From: Actinomycetota bacterium
GTDB taxonomy: Bacteria > Actinomycetota > Acidimicrobiia > Spongiisociales > UBA5794
Assembly (NCBI GenBank): GCA_003648875.1
Contig: QMQC01000047.1
Location: 1 to 9,004 of the forward strand
Length of the DNA stretch: 9,004 nucleotides
Direction: 5' to 3'
Positions within the stretch are counted from its first letter, which is position 1. Each line of letters begins with the position of its first letter. Both the position numbers and the translations under genes were made by a program. Positions 1 to 6,448 of the stretch are shown piece by piece. The notes beneath the pieces were generated by a model that saw nothing but the letters and a program-made list of their open reading frames with translations, made no database searches and was not told where the DNA came from.

Positions 1-2756
1 ACAGGGATCGGCCAGGTCTTCCCTGTCGGCGCGCCGTCTGCCGTGAAGGACATCTCGAAGCCCTGCGGGAACTGACCTACGACCAGCGCAGGGTTCACCA
101 CGAAGATCGAAACGACGAGGTAGGACCAGATCTCATTGGACTGCGACCCCGGTGGGAAGCACTCGGGATCCGACCACGACCCGACGATCGCTATCCCGAA
201 CCCGTCCGGCAGCAGGTGGAGCGTCCCACCGTCCTTTGCGTTCCCCGATGCAAGCTCGCCGCTCACCATGACCCTGTATGTTCCATCGGCGTTCCATACC
301 TGAGGGCGGGTCACCGTGCCGGACTCGGTGATCAGGACACACGGCGCAGCAGGATCACCCGCATGGACCGTTCCGCTGCCTGCACCGATGATCTGCTGGA
401 AGTCGGGCTCGATGAAGAACTCGCCCTCGGATTCCGCGTGGATGGTCGCCGATCCACTCGAATACGCGCCTGCCGACGTTGTTGAGTCCATGTCGATGGT
501 GTAGCGGTAGCCGAACATCGGAATAGCGATGGCGGTCGTCGACTCTTCCCCGTCCTGCTCGGTGGTTACCTCACCAACAGAAGTGTCGGTTCGAGCCACG
601 AAAGTGACCTGATCCGTGCACCCACCGTCCCCTCCGGTGAACGTCGTCTTGAACTCACCGTTCTCTGCGTTGCCTGATTCCGGCTCGAATCTTCCGCAGG
701 TGGAAGACACGGCATCGATGGCACCCTCGGCAGCCTCACCTGCGAGATTGGTGAGCGTGTACGTGAGTTCCTTCTCCTCACCGGATGCAACCTGAACAGA
801 CTCCTCCTCGACTTCCCCGCAGATACCGATCTCTCGGAACGCTGCCACGACGTCGTCGGCCAGCGCATGATCGAGCATCGCTCCCTCCGTGGACGACGTG
901 TAGTCCTGTCTGAAGAAGACGCGGGCGGACTCCACGTCAAAGGCCGTGACCGACAGAATCCAGGAGCCACTGATGTCCGTGGCCTTGAAGCTGAGGAGGT
1001 AGTCGGACGCCAATGCTCCCGCAACCTCGTAGATGTCGACCTGGTCCTCATCTTCTGTGCCCAAGAGCTGTTGTCTGGCTGCCAGGTCGAGGAGCGCGTG
1101 TACATCGCTCATCGTCAGGGCGGAGGTCTTGGGGAGATGCTCGTTGAAAATCCGGGTCGTGTAGTAGGCGACGATCCCGCTGATTCCCTGATAGCTGCCC
1201 TGCCCTGCAACGAAGGCGGTGCGGCACACGTCTTCGTTTCGCGCACCGCCACTGGCGAAGTACGGGGCTGCGCGAACCCCGCCGACCGGTGCTGCTCCGC
1301 GGATCGCTCTCCTGGAAGTCTCGAGCGCAGTGAAGAAGATGCACGTGAATCGGCCCTCCACGGTGCCGGAGCCGAGTGCTCCCTCGTAGGTCGCTGTAAA
1401 GGCGCCGCCGACAGCATCGAAGCCTTCGATTCTGCCCTGCTCGATCTCGATGGTCGCAGTCCCGGTCGACTCTCCATCCTTCAGCACGTTGATGATCTGG
1501 AAGGCTGCGTCGTAGCGACCGGTCCCGTTGTAATCGGGGATCGTGACGTAGTAGAAGTGCAGATCGGACCCCTGACCGGTGAATCCGAGTTCCAACTCGG
1601 AACCGTTCACAGAGCAATCAGTGACGTTCTCGTGGGAGAACTCGATGTCACCGGTGCCTGACGACGTGAACAGGAACGCCTCATCAAGTGTCAGCCTGCC
1701 GAGATATGTGCCCGGCGCAGGACCCGTGTCCAATGCTTCATCCATCGATCCGACATCGAGCACCTCGCCACACTTGATCTGCACGAACTGTGGCGACGAA
1801 GCCGTTGCGTCGAGGCCTCGACCTGCTGAGACCATCATGGTTCCGGGGTCGACCGGAATCGTGAACGATCCATTGTCGGTGGCGGTGCTTGCAGAGTCGA
1901 ATCCGCCACTGAGTCGTAGGACGCTCACCCATCCGGATTCACCGAGATTGCCCGTGATCCCAGAGACCTCGTCGCACCGGCGCACCCGGGTTTCGGCAGA
2001 GGTGACGGCCGGCGGGTCCTCCGTATCGGCGAATATGCCAAGGTTCTCGGCCTGATCCGCCACCACACGTATGGTGCCGGTGAAGCCCTCTGGAAGCTTC
2101 CATGTCGTTCGTCCGTGCGGGATGCCCTCACCGGGGTCTGCACCGAAGGCGATGGGTGCAAGCCCAGCGATCGCATGGGGAACGAGTCGCTCCGGCATCT
2201 GGCCGTCACCGGTCAATTCGAGCGCAACCGTCATGCCAGTAGGGATCCCGAACGTCGTGATCGTTGCCTTGTGTTGGACACCTGAAGTCGTCCACTTCGG
2301 TGTGGTCAGCCAGAGTGTCGGCCCATCGGCGATCCCGATGACACCGATGGCGCGTCCAGCCCCATCGTCGACGGTCTCGAGCGCATACAGGCCCACGGCG
2401 GTTCCCGATGGGACTCGGATCGTCGCGGTCCCATCCTCCAGCGGCGCGGAGGCGATGACCTCGTCGCCACTTCGCATGGCCACGGAACCCGTGTGGGTCG
2501 GGTCTGCCGTGACAGTGAAGCTGCTACCTGTGGACACGACCGTTTCCGAGGTCGTCAGGATGGGGATGGAGACCGGCTCGGATGCATCGTCGGTGTCCGA
2601 TGATCCTGATGCTGTCGAATCTCCGCTTGAACCTCCGGAAGTATCGTCCGTATTCGCCTGTGCGTCCGACGTTGTGTCATCCGACGGCGTACACGCGGAC
2701 ACGACCAGCGCAAGAGTGAGAAGACACGCTGCGGAACGTTTCAGCATAGAGACCAC
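1..2756 (-). CDS. Large multi-domain secreted lipoprotein with a CsgG/TolB-like domain (3' end beyond left edge)
   Basis: An open frame of 918 codons without a stop runs off the left edge, so this is the N-terminal part only. Residues 1-22 form a lipoprotein signal: Lys6-Arg7, a hydrophobic core, and lipobox VVSAC with Cys22 as the predicted lipidated residue. Residues 23-62 are a Ser/Asp/Thr/Gly-rich linker typical of surface lipoproteins. Then come beta-rich, Ig-like sequence (about 63-250); a carboxypeptidase-regulatory-like domain (about 261-336, with 'DNGSFTIPVDPG'); a beta domain (about 348-475); a CsgG/TolB-like alpha/beta domain (about 505-645); an Ig-like domain (about 649-725); and a last beta-rich region (about 745-918). 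After Cys22 there are exactly ten cysteines, two in each of the last five domains, as expected for disulfides outside the cytoplasm. GTG 2756 is chosen because a GGGGAG sits 5 nt upstream; ATG 2747 is the alternative. It lies 70 bp downstream of glpD on the same strand. Domain names are recalled family patterns, not search hits; the function is unknown. Confidence 0.85.
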   Translation of the reverse strand, partial: MVSMLKRSAACLLTLALVVSACTPSDDTTSDAQANTDDTSGGSSGDSTASGSSDTDDASEPVSIPILTTSETVVSTGSSFTVTADPTHTGSVAMRSGDEVIASAPLEDGTATIRVPSGTAVGLYALETVDDGAGRAIGVIGIADGPTLWLTTPKWTTSGVQHKATITTFGIPTGMTVALELTGDGQMPERLVPHAIAGLAPIAFGADPGEGIPHGRTTWKLPEGFTGTIRVVADQAENLGIFADTEDPPAVTSAETRVRRCDEVSGITGNLGESGWVSVLRLSGGFDSASTATDNGSFTIPVDPGTMMVSAGRGLDATASSPQFVQIKCGEVLDVGSMDEALDTGPAPGTYLGRLTLDEAFLFTSSGTGDIEFSHENVTDCSVNGSELELGFTGQGSDLHFYYVTIPDYNGTGRYDAAFQIINVLKDGESTGTATIEIEQGRIEGFDAVGGAFTATYEGALGSGTVEGRFTCIFFTALETSRRAIRGAAPVGGVRAAPYFASGGARNEDVCRTAFVAGQGSYQGISGIVAYYTTRIFNEHLPKTSALTMSDVHALLDLAARQQLLGTEDEDQVDIYEVAGALASDYLLSFKATDISGSWILSVTAFDVESARVFFRQDYTSSTEGAMLDHALADDVVAAFREIGICGEVEEESVQVASGEEKELTYTLTNLAGEAAEGAIDAVSSTCGRFEPESGNAENGEFKTTFTGGDGGCTDQVTFVARTDTSVGEVTTEQDGEESTTAIAIPMFGYRYTIDMDSTTSAGAYSSGSATIHAESEGEFFIEPDFQQIIGAGSGTVHAGDPAAPCVLITESGTVTRPQVWNADGTYRVMVSGELASGNAKDGGTLHLLPDGFGIAIVGSWSDPECFPPGSQSNEIWSYLVVSIFVVNPALVVGQFPQGFEMSFTADGAPTGKTWPIP

Positions 2757-2761
2757 GACGA

Positions 2762-2769
2762 CTCCCCTT
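2762..2769 (-). promoter_or_regulatory. Ribosome binding site deciding the lipoprotein start
   Basis: On the minus strand AAGGGGAG ends 5 nt before GTG 2756 but 14 nt before ATG 2747. The spacing favours the GTG start, which adds Met-Val-Ser to the signal peptide n-region. Both starts leave the lipobox intact. I see no convincing sigma-70-type promoter or terminator in the 70-bp gap 2757-2826, so cotranscription with glpD is possible but not shown. Confidence 0.5.
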
Positions 2770-2826
2770 ATCTCTCGTCGGAGGAGTATGCCACGAAGAT
2801 CGCCCGCTCGTCCTAGCCGCACACCA

Positions 2827-4527
2827 TTAGCCGCCGAGCGTCCTGATATCGGGGGCGCCGAGCCGAGCCGCATCCGCTGTACGGTCGTTCGGCATGATTT
2901 GGGATTCGCGCTCAGCCTCGACCCGTTTCTGGTAGTGCTCGAGCTCTCGCATCACTGCGGCCTCGTCCCAGCCGAGAAGCGGTGCCATGATCGATGCCAC
3001 GAACTCTGCGCCTTCAGTTCCCCGGTCAAGGCATTCGATTGACAGACGCGTTCTTCGTGTCAGGACGTCATCGAGGTGGAGCGCAGCTTCGTTCTCCACG
3101 GCGAACCGAATCTCAGCGCCAAGGTACTGGCCCGAAGGCACGCGGGCTGCAAGTCGCGGGTCAGATGCCGCAAGGTTCAAGACATCTGTCGTCTCGCTGC
3201 CATAACGGTGAAGCAACCTCTTGATCTCGCCTTCCTCGAGCCCGTAGCGGCTTGCGAGATCCCTTCGGCCCTGGATCATCGACGAGTAACCGTTTGCACC
3301 GACGAGAGCGATTTGATCGGTCTTCGTGGGCCGGACATCGATGCCGGCTGCCTCACAAGCACGGTCGACGGTGTCCTCAGCCATGACGCGATAGGTCGTC
3401 AGCTTGCCGCCCGCGATCGTTGTCAGCCCGGGGACAGGTTCGGTGATGCTGTGCTCTCGCGAGAGCTTTGCGGTCGATTCGGCGTCCCCGGTGACCAAGG
3501 GCCGCAATCCTGCGAACACGCCGACAACGTCATCGTGGGTCAGTTGACGTTCGAGGATCCGGTTCGCCTGCTCGAGGACATAGTCGATATCGCGTTTGCT
3601 CGCTGCGGGATGGGCCAGATCAAGCTCCCATGGCGTGTCCGTCGTTCCGATGATCCAGAAGTCGCCATGAGGGACAAGAAAGAGGACGCTCGACTTGGTC
3701 TTCGTGATGAACCCGACGGTTGAATCGATCGCCGATCCGGCAACAACTATGTGGATTCCCTTGGATGCGGTGACATCGATCCCAGTATCGCCGACGAGGC
3801 TCTCTGTCGCGTCCGTCCACACGCCCGTTGCGTTGATGACGACCGACGCATCGATCTTGAGCCTCCTGCCGGACTCGAGACAAGTTGCCTCAACGGCCCC
3901 AACCCGGCCGGAGTCATTTCTGGTCAGGCCGGTGACTCTTGTACTCGTGAGAATCTTGGCACCATAGCCAGCCGCGGTTCGAGCGATCGCGACGACGAGT
4001 CTCGCATCGTCGGTCCCTGCGTCGTAGTACTGGATACCGCCGACGAACTCATCTGTCTTGATACCAGGGAACACGCGTTTGAGACCCTTCTTGCTCAGAT
4101 GCAACTGGTGGGGAAGCGTGCTGTGACCGAGTTTGGCGAGGCCGTCGTATAGAGCGATGCCGGCAGTGATGTAGGCGCGTTCCCAGATCCGGTGTCTGAT
4201 CGGATAGACGAAGGGGACAGGCCAGACAAGATGTGGAGCGATCGACTGAAGGAGAAGACTTCGCTCACGAAGTGCCTCACGAACAAGCCCGAGGTCGAGC
4301 TGTTCGAGGTAGCGGAGTCCCCCGTGGATCAGCTTCGATGAGCGGCTCGAGGTGCCCGATCCGAGATCACGCTGCTCGATCAGAGCAACCGACAAACCGC
4401 GTGAAGCTGCATCCAACGCGCAACCAACGCCTGTGATGCCCCCACCGATCACTACCACGTCGAATGCGCTCCCATCGAGTTCGTGAAGCGTCTTGGCTCG
4501 GTATGCGGGTCCTAGCTGCGTCGACAT
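2827..4527 (-). CDS. glpD: FAD-dependent glycerol-3-phosphate dehydrogenase
   Basis: It oxidises glycerol 3-phosphate to dihydroxyacetone phosphate and passes electrons through FAD to the quinone pool, acting at the inner face of the cytoplasmic membrane in glycerol and phospholipid-glycerol catabolism. Of 566 residues, the N-terminus has the Rossmann motif GGGITG (28-33), with Glu51 ending the second strand as the likely FAD-ribose contact. The family signature 'SSRSSKLIHGGLRYLEQ' (60-76), GTTDTPW (294-300), GLRPL (340-344) and GGKLTTYRVMAE (373-384) follow. The C-terminal DAO_C-type helical domain (about 400-530) includes 'AVENEAALHLDDVLTRRTRL' (476-495). The length suits actinobacterial GlpD and exceeds E. 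coli GlpD (about 500). The frame is intact and ends in TAA. ATG 4527 is preferred: the upstream TTG 4536 overlaps a TANNNT box suited to a leaderless ATG start, and neither start has a good ribosome site. No glpK or glpF is in the window. The mutase gene is divergent. Confidence 0.95.
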   Translation of the reverse strand: MSTQLGPAYRAKTLHELDGSAFDVVVIGGGITGVGCALDAASRGLSVALIEQRDLGSGTSSRSSKLIHGGLRYLEQLDLGLVREALRERSLLLQSIAPHLVWPVPFVYPIRHRIWERAYITAGIALYDGLAKLGHSTLPHQLHLSKKGLKRVFPGIKTDEFVGGIQYYDAGTDDARLVVAIARTAAGYGAKILTSTRVTGLTRNDSGRVGAVEATCLESGRRLKIDASVVINATGVWTDATESLVGDTGIDVTASKGIHIVVAGSAIDSTVGFITKTKSSVLFLVPHGDFWIIGTTDTPWELDLAHPAASKRDIDYVLEQANRILERQLTHDDVVGVFAGLRPLVTGDAESTAKLSREHSITEPVPGLTTIAGGKLTTYRVMAEDTVDRACEAAGIDVRPTKTDQIALVGANGYSSMIQGRRDLASRYGLEEGEIKRLLHRYGSETTDVLNLAASDPRLAARVPSGQYLGAEIRFAVENEAALHLDDVLTRRTRLSIECLDRGTEGAEFVASIMAPLLGWDEAAVMRELEHYQKRVEAERESQIMPNDRTADAARLGAPDIRTLGG

Positions 4528-4535
4528 GATCTTCA

Positions 4536-4541
4536 AGCGTA
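4536..4541 (-). promoter_or_regulatory. Putative leaderless -10 box of glpD
   Basis: TACGCT on the minus strand fits TANNNT and ends 8 nt before ATG 4527, which would put the transcript start at or within a base or two of the start codon. Leaderless mRNAs with this geometry are common in actinobacteria. No recognisable -35 hexamer lies at the usual distance. This is inference from spacing and a short motif only. Confidence 0.35.
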
Positions 4542-4569
4542 CCGATGATCACAGATCGCCCATCCGTCC

Positions 4570-4583
4570 ACCGACCAATCGGT
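4570..4583. promoter_or_regulatory. Inverted repeat in the divergent promoter region, operator candidate
   Basis: ACCGA-CCAA-TCGGT is a perfect 5-bp-arm inverted repeat near the middle of the 88-bp spacer between the two ATG codons. If the mutase transcript starts at 4616, the repeat covers about -46 to -33, so a bound protein would meet the -35 region; it would also sit upstream of the glpD start. A further ACCGA occurs at 4541-4545 and a CGAT/ATCG pair at 4544-4557. Arms of 5 bp can arise by chance, so the regulator and the function are unknown. Confidence 0.25.
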
Positions 4584-4603
4584 AGGCGCTCGTCGGATTC
4601 TTG

Positions 4604-4609
4604 TACCCT
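4604..4609 (+). promoter_or_regulatory. Putative leaderless -10 box of the phosphohexomutase gene
   Basis: TACCCT fits TANNNT and ends 6 nt before ATG 4616, the spacing expected if transcription starts on the A of the ATG. There is no Shine-Dalgarno-like stretch before this ATG, which agrees with a leaderless message. It also argues against the in-frame TTG at 4601, which would lie upstream of the box. No clear -35 hexamer is seen. Confidence 0.4.
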
Positions 4610-4615
4610 GACGGC

Positions 4616-6346
4616 ATGACCGACATTCTTGGGACAACCCGCGCCTGGATCGATGGCGATCCTGATCCTGTCACCAGGGCTGAGTTGTCAAGGCTCATCG
4701 ACACGGGTTCTCTCGGAGAACTCGAGGATCGGATGAACGGCAGTCTCGTGTTCGGCACGGCCGGCCTGAGAGGGGTTGTCGAGGGGGGATCGAATCGGAT
4801 GAACCGGGCAACGGTCATTCGAACGACGGCCGGGCTGGCCGCCTATCTGGTCGCGACGACAGACCCGATGGACCGGCTTGTCGCGATAGGGCGCGATGCG
4901 CGCCCTTCATCACAGTCGTTCATGGACGACACGATCGGCGTGCTCACCGCATCGGGATTCGCTGTGCGGTACTTCAGAGATCCAACGCCTACTCCGCTGG
5001 TGGCCTTTGCTGGACTTTCGATGGGCGCATGTGCCACCATCGTCATCACCGCATCACACAATCCTCCTGCCGACAACGGCTACAAGGTGTACGCAGGCAA
5101 CGGTGCGCAGATCATTCCACCCATGGACCTCGACGTTGCCGGACGAATCTCGGAGGTGGGCGCGGCGAACATGGTTCCCCGAGCGGCGGACCCGTACACC
5201 GATCCGGACGTATTGCCGATCGGTCCGGAACTCTTTGAGGATTACCTGATCTCGGTCGCCGCAACCCTGCCGTCGGCGACTAGGGATCGGACGATCTCGA
5301 TCGTCTATACACCAATGCATGGCGTTGGAGGGGGATCTGTCATGGCGGCCCTTGCGCGGTTCGGCTTCAAACACGTACACCCCGTTGCCAGACAGTTCGC
5401 ACCCGACGGCACTTTTCCCACGGTTTCCTTTCCGAATCCGGAGGAGCCTGGCGCTCTCGATCTGGCTCACGAGCTTGCGCAGGCGCTCGATGCTGACTTG
5501 GTGCTCGCAAACGACCCGGACACCGACAGGCTGGCGGTCTCGCTTCCGATGCCAGGAGGTGTGTGGCGTCCGTTGACGGGCAATCAGATCGGTTGCCTCC
5601 TTGCCGAGTACTTGCTCGGTCACGGTGAGAGAGTTGAGCGAACAGCGATCAACTCGATTGTCTCTACGCCGATGCTCGGCGACATCGCCGCTGCTCATGG
5701 GGCAACATGGCAACAGTCGCTCACAGGTTTCAAGTGGATATGGAATGCAGCGCTCGAACTCGAAGATGAGGGCAAGGGAAGTCTTGTCCTCGGATTCGAG
5801 GAGGCTCTTGGATACTCCGTCGGAACGACCGTCAGGGACAAGGATGGGATCTCGGCGGCAGTGGCCTTCGCAACACTTGCGGCTGAGGCTGCTGCGGATG
5901 GGTCGATCGTGTTGGATCGACTTGGAGATCTGTATCGCCGATACGGGATATGGGTGTCTACCCAGATGTCGATCAGAAGAGAGGGTCCGGCGGCAGGTGA
6001 TGACATCGCTGAGGCGATGGCGGAGCTGAGGTCAGAACCACCTGCATCAATCGCCGGCATCGCCGTTGAGTCTGTCACCGACTTCCTAATTGATGTGAAC
6101 GAGCGTCCGAGATACCTCGGTTCAACGAACCTCATCGAACTCGATCTCGGTGATCTGGGGCGAGTCCTGGCGAGACCGTCAGGAACCGAACCGAAGTTGA
6201 AGATCTACGTTGATCTCACGTCACCATTTCCTGCCGATGGAGCTTGGCAACGAGCAGAAGATTCCTTGTCGGCAAGGGCGAAACAGGTCGGAGAGTCCCT
6301 GCATTCATGGCTTGAGAACACGATGACTGTATCTGGGGCCGACTGA
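4616..6346 (+). CDS. Alpha-D-phosphohexomutase (phosphoglucomutase/phosphomannomutase, PGM2/PgcA/PmmB type)
   Basis: This cytoplasmic enzyme moves phosphate between C1 and C6 of a hexose phosphate through a phosphoserine and a bisphosphate intermediate, linking glycolysis to glycogen and nucleotide-sugar synthesis. All four family loops are present in the 576 residues: TASHNP (145-150, phosphoserine Ser147), the Mg2+ loop DPDTDR (300-305), the sugar-specificity loop GFEEALGY (393-400) and the phosphate loop RPSGTEPKLKIY (520-531). The N-terminal 'WIDGDPDPVTRAEL' (11-24) and 'GTAGLRG...NRMN' (48-64) are hallmarks of the subgroup with B. subtilis PgcA, human PGM2 and mycobacterial PmmB, and the length fits. 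Substrate preference (glucose-, mannose- or pentose-phosphate) cannot be read from sequence alone, so no symbol is given. ATG 4616 is chosen over TTG 4601 because of the TANNNT box at 4604-4609. It is divergent from glpD, is intact and ends in TGA. From memory, M. tuberculosis also has glpD2 and pmmB within a few genes of each other. Confidence 0.92.
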   Translation: MTDILGTTRAWIDGDPDPVTRAELSRLIDTGSLGELEDRMNGSLVFGTAGLRGVVEGGSNRMNRATVIRTTAGLAAYLVATTDPMDRLVAIGRDARPSSQSFMDDTIGVLTASGFAVRYFRDPTPTPLVAFAGLSMGACATIVITASHNPPADNGYKVYAGNGAQIIPPMDLDVAGRISEVGAANMVPRAADPYTDPDVLPIGPELFEDYLISVAATLPSATRDRTISIVYTPMHGVGGGSVMAALARFGFKHVHPVARQFAPDGTFPTVSFPNPEEPGALDLAHELAQALDADLVLANDPDTDRLAVSLPMPGGVWRPLTGNQIGCLLAEYLLGHGERVERTAINSIVSTPMLGDIAAAHGATWQQSLTGFKWIWNAALELEDEGKGSLVLGFEEALGYSVGTTVRDKDGISAAVAFATLAAEAAADGSIVLDRLGDLYRRYGIWVSTQMSIRREGPAAGDDIAEAMAELRSEPPASIAGIAVESVTDFLIDVNERPRYLGSTNLIELDLGDLGRVLARPSGTEPKLKIYVDLTSPFPADGAWQRAEDSLSARAKQVGESLHSWLENTMTVSGAD

Positions 6347-6347
6347 A

Positions 6348-6386
6348 GGTCCCACGAGAGGTTCGCTATCGCGGACGATGGGCACC
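6348..6386 (+). other. Potential hairpin just after the phosphohexomutase stop
   Basis: GGTCCCA (6348-6354) can pair with TGGGCACC (6379-6386) in a 7-bp stem with one bulged base, starting 2 nt after the stop codon. The 24-nt loop is large and no T-run follows, so it is not a canonical Rho-independent terminator. It could be a transcript-end structure or chance. Confidence 0.25.
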
Positions 6387-6448
6387 AAACCAGTAAAGCC
6401 TTGCGCCGTCACGGCCGAAACCTAGAGGAGTACAGAAACGGACGGCCT
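6387..6448 (+). promoter_or_regulatory. Leader of the DivIVA-domain gene, with a small hairpin and a distant purine-rich ribosome site
   Basis: The stretch holds a tight GCCG-TCA-CGGC hairpin (6405-6415) and AGAGGAG (6424-6430). The latter is the only good Shine-Dalgarno-like sequence, but it lies 18 nt before GTG 6449, further than usual, and no start codon occurs at normal spacing in between. No TANNNT box sits just before the GTG. The promoter of the downstream gene is therefore not identified. Confidence 0.3.

Noticed and set aside
566..1617. Minus-strand open frames 566-1105 and 1048-1617 as genes or as evidence of frameshifts in the lipoprotein
   Set aside because: They are out of frame with the lipoprotein frame, which I translated without a stop from 2756 to 1. 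Their Arg/Ser-rich composition is typical of shadows.
2757..2826. A separate promoter for the lipoprotein (CATACT on the minus strand near 2785-2790)
   Set aside because: It matches the -10 consensus at only 4 of 6 positions and has no -35 partner at the usual spacing; too weak to annotate.
867..3042. Long plus-strand open frames opposite the lipoprotein and the end of glpD (867-1661, 1579-2055, 2071-3042)
   Set aside because: They are antisense to a continuous minus-strand frame with a signal peptide, lipobox and domain structure. Their translations are Ser/Arg/Pro-rich and show no family motif.
4534..4536. TTG 4536 as the glpD start (569 residues)
   Set aside because: It overlaps the TANNNT box and has no ribosome site; ATG 4527 is better supported, though the difference is only three residues.
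4601..4603. TTG 4601 as the phosphohexomutase start (581 residues)
   Set aside because: It lies upstream of the TACCCT box, has no ribosome site, and the added residues match no family N-terminus.
6348..6400. Rho-independent terminator after the phosphohexomutase gene
   Set aside because: The stem is short and bulged, the loop is 24 nt and no T-run follows.
6379..6430. A GEMM (c-di-GMP-I) riboswitch, suggested by GGGCACCAAACC, TAAAGCC and GGCCGAAACC
   Set aside because: Only 3 nt separate the AAACC and AAAGCC-like segments, so the required hairpin with GNRA loop is missing, and the GGACGC element is absent. The resemblance is superficial.
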